The notes: generated from the letters alone by a model not told the origin. A DNA stretch of 60,605 nucleotides from Pseudobdellovibrionaceae bacterium (GCA_002722705.1 PBMP01000095.1:1-60605), one strand, 5' to 3'. Counted from the stretch's first letter, positions 26,069-36,578 are shown. Made by a program: numbers and translations.

Positions 26069-27862
26069 TTATTTTGCTGTCTCAGGAGAAGCATTCCAAA
26101 TTTTTAAGAGCAAGAGTAGTCCTATGATTCCAAAAGGCAATAAAAACAAAGGCCAATAATTCCAATTTTCTGAAGTCAAATATCCAAGTGCAACCGACTG
26201 AACTGCTGTTCCCGCATAAACAAATCCATCAATGACTCCAACAGCCGTAGCAGCTCCTCTTCTTCCCCCAAAATCCATTGTAGCGGTTCCAGAAAGAAGT
26301 CCATGTGAACCGATCACACAAAGACTCATCAAAAAAACTAAAGTTCCCAATACAAATGGAGACAGAGATAAGGTTGGACTTGCTTTTAAAACTCTCTTGT
26401 CTCCAGCTCTTTGAACAGGAAGAGGATCTTTCAACTGGATCTGCGTTTTGTTTCCATTTCTTAAAATGATCATCGGGATTTTTCCGGTGGATTCAACACG
26501 AGCTCCTCGTTTTCCGGAAGAAGAAGTACATCTACATTTTTTCTGATCCCAAATGGAATCAATACACGTCGCAGGAATACAGGCAATCGCTGGTCCTATT
26601 TTTTCCCATCCTGCAGATGTGTCCACTCCAGCGACTGAAAGAATTCGGTCTCCTGTCAGAAGTCCAACTCCTGATTTCACACTGGCTACCTTATTTGTTG
26701 GAGAAGCCAATGCAAAAATCATAAGCCCACTACAAACAACGAGGACAGCATACAACCCTGCAGCTGACGGAGCTCTTCTACTTTGAAAAAATAAATCCGA
26801 AACCCAACCAGCAAGATTTCCACCGACAACACCTGCTACAAATAAAATTCCTCCCCAACCGGCTTGAAGGAACGGAGCAAGAAAACTTCCTGCTGCACCA
26901 ATAAAAAACCAAGCTTTTTGTTTTCCTGATGCTTTAAATCCAAAAACTAATGAAATAATCGCAATTAAAAAGAGAGCCCCAGTTAAAACAGGCTCATCCC
27001 ACCTTCCATATCTCAAAAAATGATTTCCAGGTAAAACCCAAACCTCTTTTGCGTAAATCGGAAACCAATGCATAACTCCATTTCGCAAAACTCCTGTGCA
27101 AAATTCCACAAGTGCTACTGTAATAATAATTGGATGAGTTAAAATATTTTTTAATAACACTCGAGTTGGAACAGGTTCACCTGAATCAACTCCAACTCCA
27201 TCACCCGTATCCAAATGAGCTAGGCCTGCATGAGAAGGTTCGTCTTTTAATATCATCCACTCAATTGCCCACATCAGAGCCAAAAGAATAGAAGGAGCAA
27301 CAAAGACAACCCACTGATAAGATCCCTCTCCCCAAGATTCAGCCCAAGACAAAAGCCAACCATTTACCGTGAAAGCTAAAAAAATCCCTGAGGAAATCAT
27401 CGTTCCAAAAATACCGGAAAAACCGCCTCTTTCTTTAACATGAAACCAGTGAGCATTGACTTTTACAATACTGACTGCACCAAAAGACTGGAAATACATA
27501 TTCATTCCATATAACCCTGAGAAAACCCATCTCAAAGCCCCTGAGCCGGGATCTGAAAGAGAAAGAATATGGTAAAGATAGTAGCCCATTAAAGCATTTG
27601 CGATCGTACTCCCAAAAAGAGCAAGAAGCATTCCTTTACGTCCTCCAATTCGATCTACCAAAGGACCATTAAATAAGAACGAAAGCGCATAAATAAAAGT
27701 TCCAACCCCAAAGATGATACCAAAATCTTCTTTGGTCATGAGCTGTCCCAAAGATGTTTTAGCGACAGTCAAATTATACCTTCCCATATAAAGAAAAGCG
27801 TAACTTAGACCTAACGGAAACCAGTTCAAAAAACGACGCCGACGAAACGCGATACTATGCAT
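26069..27862 (-). CDS. Sugar-phosphate-type MFS transporter with an inserted PDZ-like domain
   Basis: A ~597-residue MFS transporter related to the organophosphate:phosphate antiporters (GlpT/UhpT): FLYMGRYNLTVAKTSL near the start and GGRKG after the third segment. It is ~150 residues longer than typical. The extra part, about residues 390-482, sits in a loop of the second half. It reads as a PDZ-like domain (LLTGDRILSVAGV, then VESTGKIPMIILRNG and KTQIQLKD), interrupted by a Cys-rich hairpin (four Cys in about 20 residues). This suggests the loop faces the periplasm and binds a peptide or partner. The ATG at 27862 has GAGGAG five bases ahead. Confidence 0.8.
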   Translation of the reverse strand: MHSIAFRRRRFLNWFPLGLSYAFLYMGRYNLTVAKTSLGQLMTKEDFGIIFGVGTFIYALSFLFNGPLVDRIGGRKGMLLALFGSTIANALMGYYLYHILSLSDPGSGALRWVFSGLYGMNMYFQSFGAVSIVKVNAHWFHVKERGGFSGIFGTMISSGIFLAFTVNGWLLSWAESWGEGSYQWVVFVAPSILLALMWAIEWMILKDEPSHAGLAHLDTGDGVGVDSGEPVPTRVLLKNILTHPIIITVALVEFCTGVLRNGVMHWFPIYAKEVWVLPGNHFLRYGRWDEPVLTGALFLIAIISLVFGFKASGKQKAWFFIGAAGSFLAPFLQAGWGGILFVAGVVGGNLAGWVSDLFFQSRRAPSAAGLYAVLVVCSGLMIFALASPTNKVASVKSGVGLLTGDRILSVAGVDTSAGWEKIGPAIACIPATCIDSIWDQKKCRCTSSSGKRGARVESTGKIPMIILRNGNKTQIQLKDPLPVQRAGDKRVLKASPTLSLSPFVLGTLVFLMSLCVIGSHGLLSGTATMDFGGRRGAATAVGVIDGFVYAGTAVQSVALGYLTSENWNYWPLFLLPFGIIGLLLLLKIWNASPETAK

Positions 27863-27931
27863 GCCCACTCCTCTAAAAGTCCTATGGTTTACCGTCCCGA
27901 GGAAAGAAACTAGCGACTTAAAAAGAAAAGA

Positions 27932-29167
27932 TCAAGCGTCGTCTCTGGTTCGATCAATTAAAGAAATTTTTCTTTGCTCCAGGTCAACGACCAATGCGGA
28001 GTGTCCATGAAGAAGATTAAGAAGGTCGCGTCCCACAAGGTCTGCTGCGCCTTGACTCATCCACCCTTTAGAAACCCAGTCTTCTACTGTGAGCTCTGGG
28101 TTTCTGATCAAATGAATCGAATCAGAAGCTTTCACTAAATGACGCGGAGTCAACGCATGTTTTTCTCCCATATGATTTAAAAAACATTTTAATAAATCGA
28201 TGACAGCGGATTCTTCGCCTGATGGGGGTTTTTGTTTTTTTATTTCTGGAATTTCAAAATTCTTTTCAGTCATTCCTCTTTGAATAGCGTCTAAAATTTC
28301 AGGAGCGTGTTTTTTAAAGTCAATTCTCTTTAATCCTCTAAAACGCTTCAGCTTTTCTGCTTCTTTCGGACGAACGGAGGCTAAATCCATCAATACACTA
28401 TCATCAGCTAACCATCGCCTAGGAATATTCAATCTTCGAATTTCTTTCTCTCGCCAATGAACAAGCTCATACAAGACACCATGCCCTTTAGAATCCACTC
28501 TCCCACTTCGTAAAAGCTTATAAGCCATTTCATCAGTTTTATCTTCATACATTGAGATACGAGAATAAATTTCAGAAATTTCTTGGGCCCACTGTACTCG
28601 ATTGAGTTTTTCTAATTTCTCAGTCAAACGATCCGCAAGAGAAATTAAATCAGTCACATCAGAAAGAGCATATTCAATCAGATCTTCTACAATTGGCCTT
28701 TTAGACCAATTTGTTCGAGCATGCCCCTTTTTTAATCGAACATCTAAAACAGATTTCATCAAAGGGGCAAGCCCAATGGTATCTCCATATCCACAAAGCG
28801 AAGCAGCTGCAGCCGTATCAAAAATCGGACTCGCAACAATTCCAAAAGCACTGTAAAGACACTCTTGATCAGCCTGAACCGCATGTGCGACTTTTTCAAT
28901 AGACGGATCTTGAAAAATTGATAAAAGAGGCCGAAGAGCCTCTTCATCGTATTCAGGTGTCCTTTTTTTTCCCGATACTTTAAAAGCCTGAACGTCAACA
29001 ATCCAAGATTCATCTCGAGTCGCTACTTGAATGAGTTCCAGCGTTGGAAAAAAAGTAGACTCTCGAATAAACTCTGTATCAAAAGCAATTCGCTTGTGTG
29101 CTTTTAGTTGATCTACAAGTTGAAGAAGCTCCTCCGCTTGCGTGATCGGTGTAGTATGTTTTTTCAT
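27932..29167 (-). CDS. rnd: Ribonuclease D
   Basis: A 411-residue 3'-5' exoribonuclease that trims tRNA and other small RNAs. DEDD residues are seen: FDTEFIRE near residue 36, the VAHAVQADQECL Asp, and the Tyr-Asp of YALSDVTDL. An HRDC helical domain follows (LLRSGRVDSKG... region) and a second HRDC-like part lies near the end. Length is close to the usual 375-400. Confidence 0.9.
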   Translation of the reverse strand: MKKHTTPITQAEELLQLVDQLKAHKRIAFDTEFIRESTFFPTLELIQVATRDESWIVDVQAFKVSGKKRTPEYDEEALRPLLSIFQDPSIEKVAHAVQADQECLYSAFGIVASPIFDTAAAASLCGYGDTIGLAPLMKSVLDVRLKKGHARTNWSKRPIVEDLIEYALSDVTDLISLADRLTEKLEKLNRVQWAQEISEIYSRISMYEDKTDEMAYKLLRSGRVDSKGHGVLYELVHWREKEIRRLNIPRRWLADDSVLMDLASVRPKEAEKLKRFRGLKRIDFKKHAPEILDAIQRGMTEKNFEIPEIKKQKPPSGEESAVIDLLKCFLNHMGEKHALTPRHLVKASDSIHLIRNPELTVEDWVSKGWMSQGAADLVGRDLLNLLHGHSALVVDLEQRKISLIDRTRDDA

Positions 29168-29184
29168 GATGTATATCTCAACTA

Positions 29185-29661
29185 CTATGCTGCCATTGGA
29201 GTCTGGTCCTCACACGAATCAGTCACATCAAATACTTTAATATGAACCGAAGCATGTGGTCCGGCGAGCATAAACTCTTTAACTGCCTGATTCTCCAAAT
29301 ACACCTGATAGGCATAGTCGGCAATCGTTTTCACAGCATTCTTTTCTTCTTGCTCATATCGATCGATTTTAATTTTTGATTTCATCCATTGAACACCGTG
29401 TTCACGAATATCTTCTTGAATAAAAGGTTGAGAAAGTAGTTCTTCAACATAGTTCGCAAAATCTTCTTGTTCCTGAAACACTCTAGCCCTTCGAATATAA
29501 ACGATATCTAGAGGATCAGAAATTCCGTCCTCAATTGCCTTTTCAAAGGTCCGTATTTCTAACTCATCAGAAAGGATTTCCTGGAGAAAAACCCCAGTTT
29601 CTTTTTGATGCACTACAAGAGCGACCGTTCCGGTCTTTTGTTTCTTCTCGGTTGAGTTCAT
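29185..29661 (-). CDS. Conserved-looking acidic protein, unknown
   Basis: A 158-residue soluble protein, acidic, with coiled or helical stretches (DFANYVEELL and the QEEKNAVKTIADYAYQVYLE region) and a beta end (HASVHIKVFDV). No family is recognised. The ATG at 29661 has AAGGAG six bases ahead; upstream codons are in frame but have no ribosome site. It lies 17 bases upstream of rnd and is probably co-transcribed. Confidence 0.5.
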   Translation of the reverse strand: MNSTEKKQKTGTVALVVHQKETGVFLQEILSDELEIRTFEKAIEDGISDPLDIVYIRRARVFQEQEDFANYVEELLSQPFIQEDIREHGVQWMKSKIKIDRYEQEEKNAVKTIADYAYQVYLENQAVKEFMLAGPHASVHIKVFDVTDSCEDQTPMAA

Positions 29662-29787
29662 GGTGGGCTCCTTGCCGAAATAATTTAATCTTAAACCCTC
29701 ATCGACCAAAAAAATAACGCACTAAATCAAATTAACAATTTGAAGTCCCTTTAGACACAGAGCAATGATTTTTCTTTGGAAAACAAG

Positions 29788-32583
29788 ATGAATAAACAGC
29801 GAACACCTGATATCTCCTCCTCCATGACAAAGTACGTACTTCTTGATTTTGAAACGACAGGTTTAGACCCTCTCACTACAGAGATTATTGAAATTGGAGC
29901 TCTGCTCATGGAAGGCACCACCCCACTTGAGCGTTTTCAAACCTTTGTTCACCCGCTTGAGAAGATTCCAAAAAATATCACTCAACTCACTGGGATTACT
30001 CAAGAGATGGTGGAAGAAGCACCTTCAATAAAAGAAGCAGCAACTGCGTTTTACGATTTTTGTACAAATGAAACAAATGAGATTTATCCCATTGTTTCTC
30101 ACCACTCCCAAATGGAACAAAAATTTCTAGATGCACATCTCACTCCTGCTTTAGGAGGACTTCATTTTGAAGTACAAGACTCTATTGATGTTCTCGCATT
30201 AATTTTTCCAGAACAGGCCTCATTTTCAATGCAAAGCTTTCGGGAACGTTTTCAACTCTCTGATAAAAATGCTCACCGAGCAGATCAAGACTGTGAGGAT
30301 TTAGCAGTTATTCTGAAAAAATCACAGGAAGAACTCAAAGAAAATCGATCTCATCTCGCTCCTTTAATTCAAAGCTATCTTCCTCAATCTTGGTTTTGGA
30401 ATTGGATGTTTAATGGAATTGAAGGAACTCAATACACAGAAGAACTAGGGGACCTACAAAAGTTAAAAAAAGAAGACTCAGTGGAAGAAGCAGATTGGTC
30501 TAAAAAAATTGATGACAATGAAATCATTGAAATCCTCAGAAAACCTTCTGAAAACGTAGAGTACAGACACTCACAAGAACAAATGGCTTTAAAAGTCACC
30601 CATGCGTTTAATGAAAAAGGAAAAATTGCAATTGAAGCTCCCACTGGAACAGGAAAGTCGCTCGCTTATCTTCTTCCAAGCTACTTTTCTGCAAAAAAAT
30701 CAGGTGCCCCAGTAGTAGTATCAACTCACAGTAAGGGACTCCAAGACCAACTCCTTGAAAAAGATATTCCACTGTTAAAAGAATTGACTGGAGACACTTC
30801 GATTCAGGCCACCACGGTCAAAGGTCAAGAAAACTATCTTTGCCTTCGAAAACTCCATGAAAACGCATCTGCAATTTTGTCATTCTCAAGTGAAGAAATG
30901 GACTCCATTGATGAAGCATGGTCCATTGCCTACCTGATGAGTTTCTCAACACTCACTCATTCTGTAGAATTAGACCGAGTATCACGATTTTTAAAAATGA
31001 AATTTGAATCTTTAGAACCACTGATTGAACACGTCCGATCGCATCATCATACAACCATTGGATCGGCCTGCCCTTTTTATAGTCAATGTAATTTTTTTAA
31101 TAGCGCAAGAAAAGCCTATGAATCAGACATTATTATTTCTAACCATTCACTTGTTTTTCATTGGCCTCACCATCTCCCTCAGATTAGAAATATTGTTTTC
31201 GATGAAGCTCATCACCTCGAAGATCAAATTACAGAAGCATACTCTCAAGGAGTTTCTGAAAAAGAACTCAATCACTTTGTTGATCGTTTTTCCAAAAAAA
31301 GAAAAAATAGGAAAAATTCTGAAAGAGCACTTTTAGTTACTCTTTTAGACTCATTGACTCTTCCTGCTCGATATCAACATGATCTCATGGGACCTCAATT
31401 GGATCTTCTAATTGAACCTATTTCTGAAACACTTACTGAATTAAGAACAATTATCGAAGGTTCTTTTAACGAACGACAAAGAACTTCATTGTTTGAGACA
31501 AGTGGAGTACTTGCTCCTGGCTTAAAACAAATGGACCCTCTCAAAAATGCTTTAAAAAAACTTAAATCTGAACTTCAAAAAATATTCGACCTGTTTTCAG
31601 ATGCATCCGAAGCAATTGAAGATAAACGAAGAGGAAAAGACCCTGGAAAAGACCTCCTCTTTATGATGACTGACCGAATTGAATCCATGCAAGAAATGCT
31701 GTTACTCTACCTGAGCGAAGAAATCAATTGGTTACGGACGCTTACGTGGAATCCAAAAGATGATTCCTGGAAAATCAGAGTGTCTCCTATTGAAGTCAAT
31801 GAACTCACTCCTGATTTTTATCAAGACAAAAGAAGCATTATTCTTACCTCAGCAACCCTATCATCGGGAAATGAAGGCGACTTTATTTTAAAAAGAATTG
31901 GACTTCCAGCAACTGAACCCATGATTCAACTTCCGTCTCCATATGATCTTCAAAACCAAGCAAAAATATGGATTCCACAAGACATTCCTCAACCCGGAAC
32001 CCCAGAACACCTCGAAGCAATTATTGATTTTACAGAAAAAACAGTCAAAGGGCTGAGAGGAAAAACACTTCTTCTGATGACCGCTAACAGTCGTCTTCAA
32101 AAAGCCGCGGAACAACTGAGAACTCGTTTAGAAAAAGAAGGTATAGAAGTTTTTGATTCGGTATCAGATTCGAAAGCAGTAGATCACTTCAAAGCCTCCC
32201 CACACGCTCTTCTCATTGGGAGTGAACGTTATGGTGAAGGACTTGATATTCCGGGAGAAACACTCACTTGTGTCATCATAGAAAAAATAAATGAAGCAAT
32301 GACAAGAGGACCTCTAGCAGAAGCAAGGAAATCCAGAACCTCCTTTGCTCTTTTTGATTATGATTTTCCACTTCGAATGATGTGGTTAAAACAAAGAGTT
32401 GGCCGACTTATACGGTCGCCAGAAGATTACGGAAATGTCGTTATTTTTGATTCTCGATATCATCGGTGGGGGCAGAAATCTCGACAATTAGTGAACGACT
32501 CACTCGACCCTATGCCTGTCTCAAGTGCTTCTCCAACCGAAGTGATTCAAAAAATTGAATCCTCAAGAAGTTTATTTCATTAA
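29788..32583 (+). CDS. dinG: DinG-family helicase with N-terminal 3'-5' exonuclease
   Basis: A ~931-residue fusion. Residues ~15-180 are a DEDDh exonuclease (LLDFETTGLDP, HRADQDCEDLA). The rest is a superfamily 2 XPD-like helicase: Walker A APTGTGKSLAY near residue 290, the Fe-S cysteines CLRKL, CPFYSQC near residues 350-430, the DEAH box in VFDEAHHLEDQ, and the motif VI stretch QRVGRLIR near the end. This exonuclease-helicase fusion is the DinG form common outside the gamma-proteobacteria. It likely unwinds R-loops and damaged DNA. A TTG at 29776 would add four residues. Confidence 0.9.
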   Translation: MNKQRTPDISSSMTKYVLLDFETTGLDPLTTEIIEIGALLMEGTTPLERFQTFVHPLEKIPKNITQLTGITQEMVEEAPSIKEAATAFYDFCTNETNEIYPIVSHHSQMEQKFLDAHLTPALGGLHFEVQDSIDVLALIFPEQASFSMQSFRERFQLSDKNAHRADQDCEDLAVILKKSQEELKENRSHLAPLIQSYLPQSWFWNWMFNGIEGTQYTEELGDLQKLKKEDSVEEADWSKKIDDNEIIEILRKPSENVEYRHSQEQMALKVTHAFNEKGKIAIEAPTGTGKSLAYLLPSYFSAKKSGAPVVVSTHSKGLQDQLLEKDIPLLKELTGDTSIQATTVKGQENYLCLRKLHENASAILSFSSEEMDSIDEAWSIAYLMSFSTLTHSVELDRVSRFLKMKFESLEPLIEHVRSHHHTTIGSACPFYSQCNFFNSARKAYESDIIISNHSLVFHWPHHLPQIRNIVFDEAHHLEDQITEAYSQGVSEKELNHFVDRFSKKRKNRKNSERALLVTLLDSLTLPARYQHDLMGPQLDLLIEPISETLTELRTIIEGSFNERQRTSLFETSGVLAPGLKQMDPLKNALKKLKSELQKIFDLFSDASEAIEDKRRGKDPGKDLLFMMTDRIESMQEMLLLYLSEEINWLRTLTWNPKDDSWKIRVSPIEVNELTPDFYQDKRSIILTSATLSSGNEGDFILKRIGLPATEPMIQLPSPYDLQNQAKIWIPQDIPQPGTPEHLEAIIDFTEKTVKGLRGKTLLLMTANSRLQKAAEQLRTRLEKEGIEVFDSVSDSKAVDHFKASPHALLIGSERYGEGLDIPGETLTCVIIEKINEAMTRGPLAEARKSRTSFALFDYDFPLRMMWLKQRVGRLIRSPEDYGNVVIFDSRYHRWGQKSRQLVNDSLDPMPVSSASPTEVIQKIESSRSLFH

Positions 32584-32603
32584 TTTATAAGGAACAAACA
32601 ATA

Positions 32604-32626
32604 AAACTCAAGAGTTTACTTTTTTC
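32604..32626 (+). terminator. Weak terminator after dinG
   Basis: The near-palindrome AAACTCAAGAGTTT is followed, after two bases, by a run of T with one C. The stem is only 5-6 base pairs and the loop is small, so it is a weak terminator. Confidence 0.4.
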
Positions 32627-32641
32627 TTCCGAGAAGAAACT

Positions 32642-33382
32642 ATGAGGTTCCACCTAGAATCCTTATTTTCAATGATTATTTTTTTGCATCTTACGCTTTT
32701 TGTTGGATGTTCAAATAAAGACACTACCCCCCCAGAGTTAAAAAATCTGGGTGTATCTTTTGGAGATACCTTCTCGGGTGGAGTTTTAGGGGATTTTGAT
32801 TTTACCAACACGACAGGTGCTTGCGCGGGTACTCTCAGTAATTGTGATTGCGCAAGTAATGAAAGAATTTTTTTCGAATTTGGATACTTAGAAGGCTCAA
32901 AGTATCTTCCTACTTTTGAATACCGAGTTTTAGAAAACACAAATGTCCTCACTCCTATTGATGGAATCATTGATGCGGTTGATTTTCAGGGTTCAACAAG
33001 TGACTATGCCATTCGAATTAAGCCAAATGAAGATAGTACTTGGGGAGTTGAAATGGACCATGTTCTGTCTCCTCTAGTCAGTAAAAACGATAGCGTACGT
33101 GCAGGTGATATCATCGGAAAACCTGGGACATGGAGTTCTCTACTGAATCAAGGACGAGTCGAACTCATGCTTTACAATGGTTCCACCGCCTACTGTCCAT
33201 TTGATTACTTTGCACCTTCCATTAAAGATTACTACAAAAATTCAGTCACTCAATTTATGAGTCTATGGGAATCAGCAAGCTGCAAAAATGATCAGAACAT
33301 TTACCCTCAAGGAGCAATGCACCACCCTGGATGTTTGTGCAGAACAATGTCTACATCAGGAGAAGGTGGTTGTATCGAGTGA
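32642..33382 (+). CDS. Lipoprotein with an M23-like fold
   Basis: A 246-residue lipoprotein (LFVGCSN lipobox near residue 21). The middle (LTPIDGIIDAV, WGVEMDHVL, VRAGDIIGKPG, RVELMLY) follows the beta pattern of LytM/M23 peptidase domains. The Cys-rich ends (CAGTLSNCDC; CLCRTM) look like disulfide loops. I could not confirm the full zinc-ligand set, so it could be a non-catalytic LytM-like protein. Catalysis is not claimed. It has its own gap before dinG and no operon partner. Confidence 0.5.
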   Translation: MRFHLESLFSMIIFLHLTLFVGCSNKDTTPPELKNLGVSFGDTFSGGVLGDFDFTNTTGACAGTLSNCDCASNERIFFEFGYLEGSKYLPTFEYRVLENTNVLTPIDGIIDAVDFQGSTSDYAIRIKPNEDSTWGVEMDHVLSPLVSKNDSVRAGDIIGKPGTWSSLLNQGRVELMLYNGSTAYCPFDYFAPSIKDYYKNSVTQFMSLWESASCKNDQNIYPQGAMHHPGCLCRTMSTSGEGGCIE

Positions 33383-33574
33383 ATAAAGAACTAAAGTGGT
33401 TGATGTTCTTTCAATACTGTAACGGTGAAAAGTCATGGTTTTTTTGAATTTCATCACATATCTCTCTTTTAATCCAAATATTTGGCGTTTTACCCGTGGT
33501 AACCGTAAATTGCCAAAATTAAATGAATACGGCAAAAACATTCTTTTTTTTGTCTACTTTAAAAATGAAAAGAA

Positions 33575-34777
33575 TCAACGCTTTTTATTTTTGACCTGAT
33601 CAGCAACGCTTTTCATGACTTCTTTGATTTGAGGAGACTCTGTAGTCAACCAATGCAGCATTTGGTTTTCAAGAGGTTCATCCGCTTGTTTTTTCAAATA
33701 ATGAGGGAGATAAGAACTCAACTCAAAACGAAGAACATCCTCTGCATTAAAGAACCGATCTCCTAAATCCGGATCTCCTTGGTAACCCACAAGAGAGCGA
33801 TTATATTCATGCTTTCTAATTGCAATGATGAGCTTCAACTTCAATTGATCTTCTATTGATAATTTACCGATATGAGCATCCAAAGCCTCTACCCAATCGA
33901 AGTGGGTTTCTAATGCATCAAGCATTTTTACTAAATTTTCATTTGAAAATTCTTGAGGTGCATTTTCTGGAAAAGAAGAAATATCTCCACCCGCTCCACT
34001 AGGAGAAAGCTGACGGATCAATCGAAGCTCCCATAAACCAAAACTCGTATGATGTCTTCTGGCATGTAGAAGATCGTGAATTCTAAATAACCTTGAACCA
34101 ACCTGTTTGCCATCAGCTAAAACAAGACCCCTTGCTATCCCTAAGTCTACAGTCAAATCCGAGTTGCCTCGATAAAAACTCAGCCATGTGGTCGATTCAT
34201 CAACAATACGGGGTTCAACAATTACTGGAAAAAGATAAAAGATGAAATGATTATCTCGATTATAATCTATGGCATTAAACCAATCTTCTGTATAAAGGCT
34301 TTCTACAGAAGAATTTTTAGCATGCTCATTCATCTCCCACCAAAGTGCCGCTTCTCTTGTCACTTCATGAAAATCACCATAGGTCAGAGATTGAGTTCTG
34401 ATCATGTTCTTTATGTTTTCTAATAAACGAAACCAGCGATTTTTAAATTTTTTCTTCAAATTTAAATCTGTGATTTTATCAATTTTTTTTAAAATTTCAG
34501 ATTCAGATTCCTTTAGGTTTCTCAACAAAAGATGAGCTTTGTATCCCCATTCGGGCACTAAAACGTCCCCAAGAGCTAAAATTGGTTTTTTTTGAATAAC
34601 AACCTTCATCATCCTTTCAAAAATATTGACATTCGCAGGTCGACTCAGTGGAAGTGCTCGCATTCGAGAGACTAAAGTCATGGCTCGATTTTCAAGCTGT
34701 CGATCAAAAAGGCTTGAACAAGGTAATGCATAAGAAGAAACTGAAAATAAAAAAACAACTACTGGAGAAAACTTCAT
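33575..34777 (-). CDS. Secreted protein with HDLLH motif, unknown
   Basis: A 400-residue secreted protein (signal to about residue 18). Mature N terminus ALPCSSLFDR, a CxxLF motif shared with the 9206 and 45170 genes. The body is helical. A RIHDLLHARRHHTS patch near residue 247 is rich in His and could bind a metal, but no known protease motif fits. An AGGD stretch follows. No family is recognised. It sits alone between an unknown lipoprotein gene and prfC (divergent). Confidence 0.5.
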   Translation of the reverse strand: MKFSPVVVFLFSVSSYALPCSSLFDRQLENRAMTLVSRMRALPLSRPANVNIFERMMKVVIQKKPILALGDVLVPEWGYKAHLLLRNLKESESEILKKIDKITDLNLKKKFKNRWFRLLENIKNMIRTQSLTYGDFHEVTREAALWWEMNEHAKNSSVESLYTEDWFNAIDYNRDNHFIFYLFPVIVEPRIVDESTTWLSFYRGNSDLTVDLGIARGLVLADGKQVGSRLFRIHDLLHARRHHTSFGLWELRLIRQLSPSGAGGDISSFPENAPQEFSNENLVKMLDALETHFDWVEALDAHIGKLSIEDQLKLKLIIAIRKHEYNRSLVGYQGDPDLGDRFFNAEDVLRFELSSYLPHYLKKQADEPLENQMLHWLTTESPQIKEVMKSVADQVKNKKR

Positions 34778-34943
34778 GAGATGAAGCTATAACGCAACTA
34801 GACTTTTTTCAAATACCACCCTAACTCCTTCCTTATATTTTTTAACGATAAAGACCAAAAAATCTCCCATTATAAAACAAATTCAATCAACTAAAGACTT
34901 TGAACTCGCATTTAAGAGTATTTTCAGGCAAAAGAAGAGAATC

Positions 34944-36578
34944 ATGAATCCTACTGCTGCAGACCTGAACGCCGAGGTAAAAAAAAGACGGACGTTTGCT
35001 ATTATTTCGCATCCAGATGCGGGTAAAACCACATTAACTGAAAAACTCCTCCTCTATGGTGGAGCCATTCATCTGGCTGGTGCTGTCAAAGCTAAAAAAA
35101 ATCAAAGACATACGACATCTGACTGGATGGACATTGAACAACAACGAGGAATTTCCATTTCTGCAAGTGTCCTTCAATTTTTTTATGAAGGTTGTCACGT
35201 CAATCTTCTGGATACCCCGGGACACAAAGATTTCTCGGAAGATACTTATCGAACGCTAATGGCTGCAGACGCAGCGGTCATGCTCATTGATGGAGCAAAA
35301 GGAGTTGAGCCTCAAACCATCAAACTCTTTGAAGTGTGTCGAATGCGAGGTATTCCGATCTTTACCTTCATTAACAAGATGGACCGTCCGTCTCAAGAAC
35401 CCATTGATTTGTTAGATGAACTTGAAAAAGTTTTAGGGATTCGATCCTGCCCCGTTACTTGGCCTATTGGAATGGGAGACCGATTCAAGGGAGTCTTTGA
35501 CCGACAAAAGGGGGATGTTCTTCTTTATTCAACCGATCGTGCGAATGCTACAACTAAACTAAAACCTCACAATGTTACTGGAATTGAAGATCCTTTTTTC
35601 ACTGAAATTTTAGCTGGAGAAAAGAAAGATCACTTTGAAGGAAAAGAGCTTCATGAAAAATTGATTGAAGAAATTGAACTCTTAGAAGTAGCTGGAGATG
35701 AATACGACCTAGAGCGTATTCGTAACGGTCAACTCACTCCTGTTTTTTTTGGAAGTGCAATGAACAATTTTGGTGTGGAAAGGTTTTTAGAACACTTTTT
35801 AAAAATGGCCCCTGCCCCTGTTCCAAGAACCACTGCAGAGGGAACTGAAATTTCTCCCTCTGACCCTGCATTCTCAGGTTTTGTTTTTAAAATTCAAGCA
35901 AATATGGATCCGTCTCATCGAGACCGGGTTGCATTTATTCGAATCTGTTCAGGTAAATTTGAAAAAGGAATGAACAGCAAACATGCTCGATTAAAAAAAG
36001 ACTACAAACTTACACGCCCCCTCCATTTTTTTGCACAAGAAAGAGTGATTGTAGAAGAAGCTTGGCCAGGAGACATCGTGGGTCTTGTAGACACCAATGG
36101 ATCTCTACGAATCGGGGACACACTGTATACAGGTAAAAAACCTATCGAATATGTTGGTGTTCCTAGCTTCTCTCCTGAACACTTTAGTGGAGTCCAAATT
36201 TTAGATCCTCTGAAAAGAAAGCAACTTCAAAAAGGACTCGACCAACTTTCAGAAGAAGGTGTCATTCAGCTGTACCGTCAAATTGGCTTAGGAGACAAAG
36301 ACCCTGTTCTTGGAGCCGTAGGAGCCCTTCAGTTTGAAGTCTTACAAAGCCGTCTTAAAGAAGAATACAAAGTCGATATCAAACTCATCCCACTTCCTTA
36401 CACACACGCAAGATGGGTTTCTGGAGAGAATTTCACGCCCTCTCTTTTTGAAAGAGAAGATAGTCGCTGTCTTGAAGACCGTGACGGAAAGCCTGTCGTA
36501 TTATTTAAAAGCCAGTGGGCCTTAAACTGGGCGATCGAAAATCATAAAGGTCTTACTTTTAAAACTTCGGGTAGCTAA
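34944..36578 (+). CDS. prfC: Peptide chain release factor 3
   Basis: A 544-residue translational GTPase that recycles RF1/RF2 after release. G1 SHPDAGKTTLTEKL near residue 23, the G2 Thr region, G3 DTPGHKDFSEDTYR, G4 INKMD. Domains II and III follow (GSAMNNFGVERFLEHF, then FVFKIQANMDPSHRDR). The C terminus is longer than EF-G-type factors and matches RF3. The stop overlaps the convergent acyl-CoA ligase by four bases. Confidence 0.95.
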   Translation: MNPTAADLNAEVKKRRTFAIISHPDAGKTTLTEKLLLYGGAIHLAGAVKAKKNQRHTTSDWMDIEQQRGISISASVLQFFYEGCHVNLLDTPGHKDFSEDTYRTLMAADAAVMLIDGAKGVEPQTIKLFEVCRMRGIPIFTFINKMDRPSQEPIDLLDELEKVLGIRSCPVTWPIGMGDRFKGVFDRQKGDVLLYSTDRANATTKLKPHNVTGIEDPFFTEILAGEKKDHFEGKELHEKLIEEIELLEVAGDEYDLERIRNGQLTPVFFGSAMNNFGVERFLEHFLKMAPAPVPRTTAEGTEISPSDPAFSGFVFKIQANMDPSHRDRVAFIRICSGKFEKGMNSKHARLKKDYKLTRPLHFFAQERVIVEEAWPGDIVGLVDTNGSLRIGDTLYTGKKPIEYVGVPSFSPEHFSGVQILDPLKRKQLQKGLDQLSEEGVIQLYRQIGLGDKDPVLGAVGALQFEVLQSRLKEEYKVDIKLIPLPYTHARWVSGENFTPSLFEREDSRCLEDRDGKPVVLFKSQWALNWAIENHKGLTFKTSGS

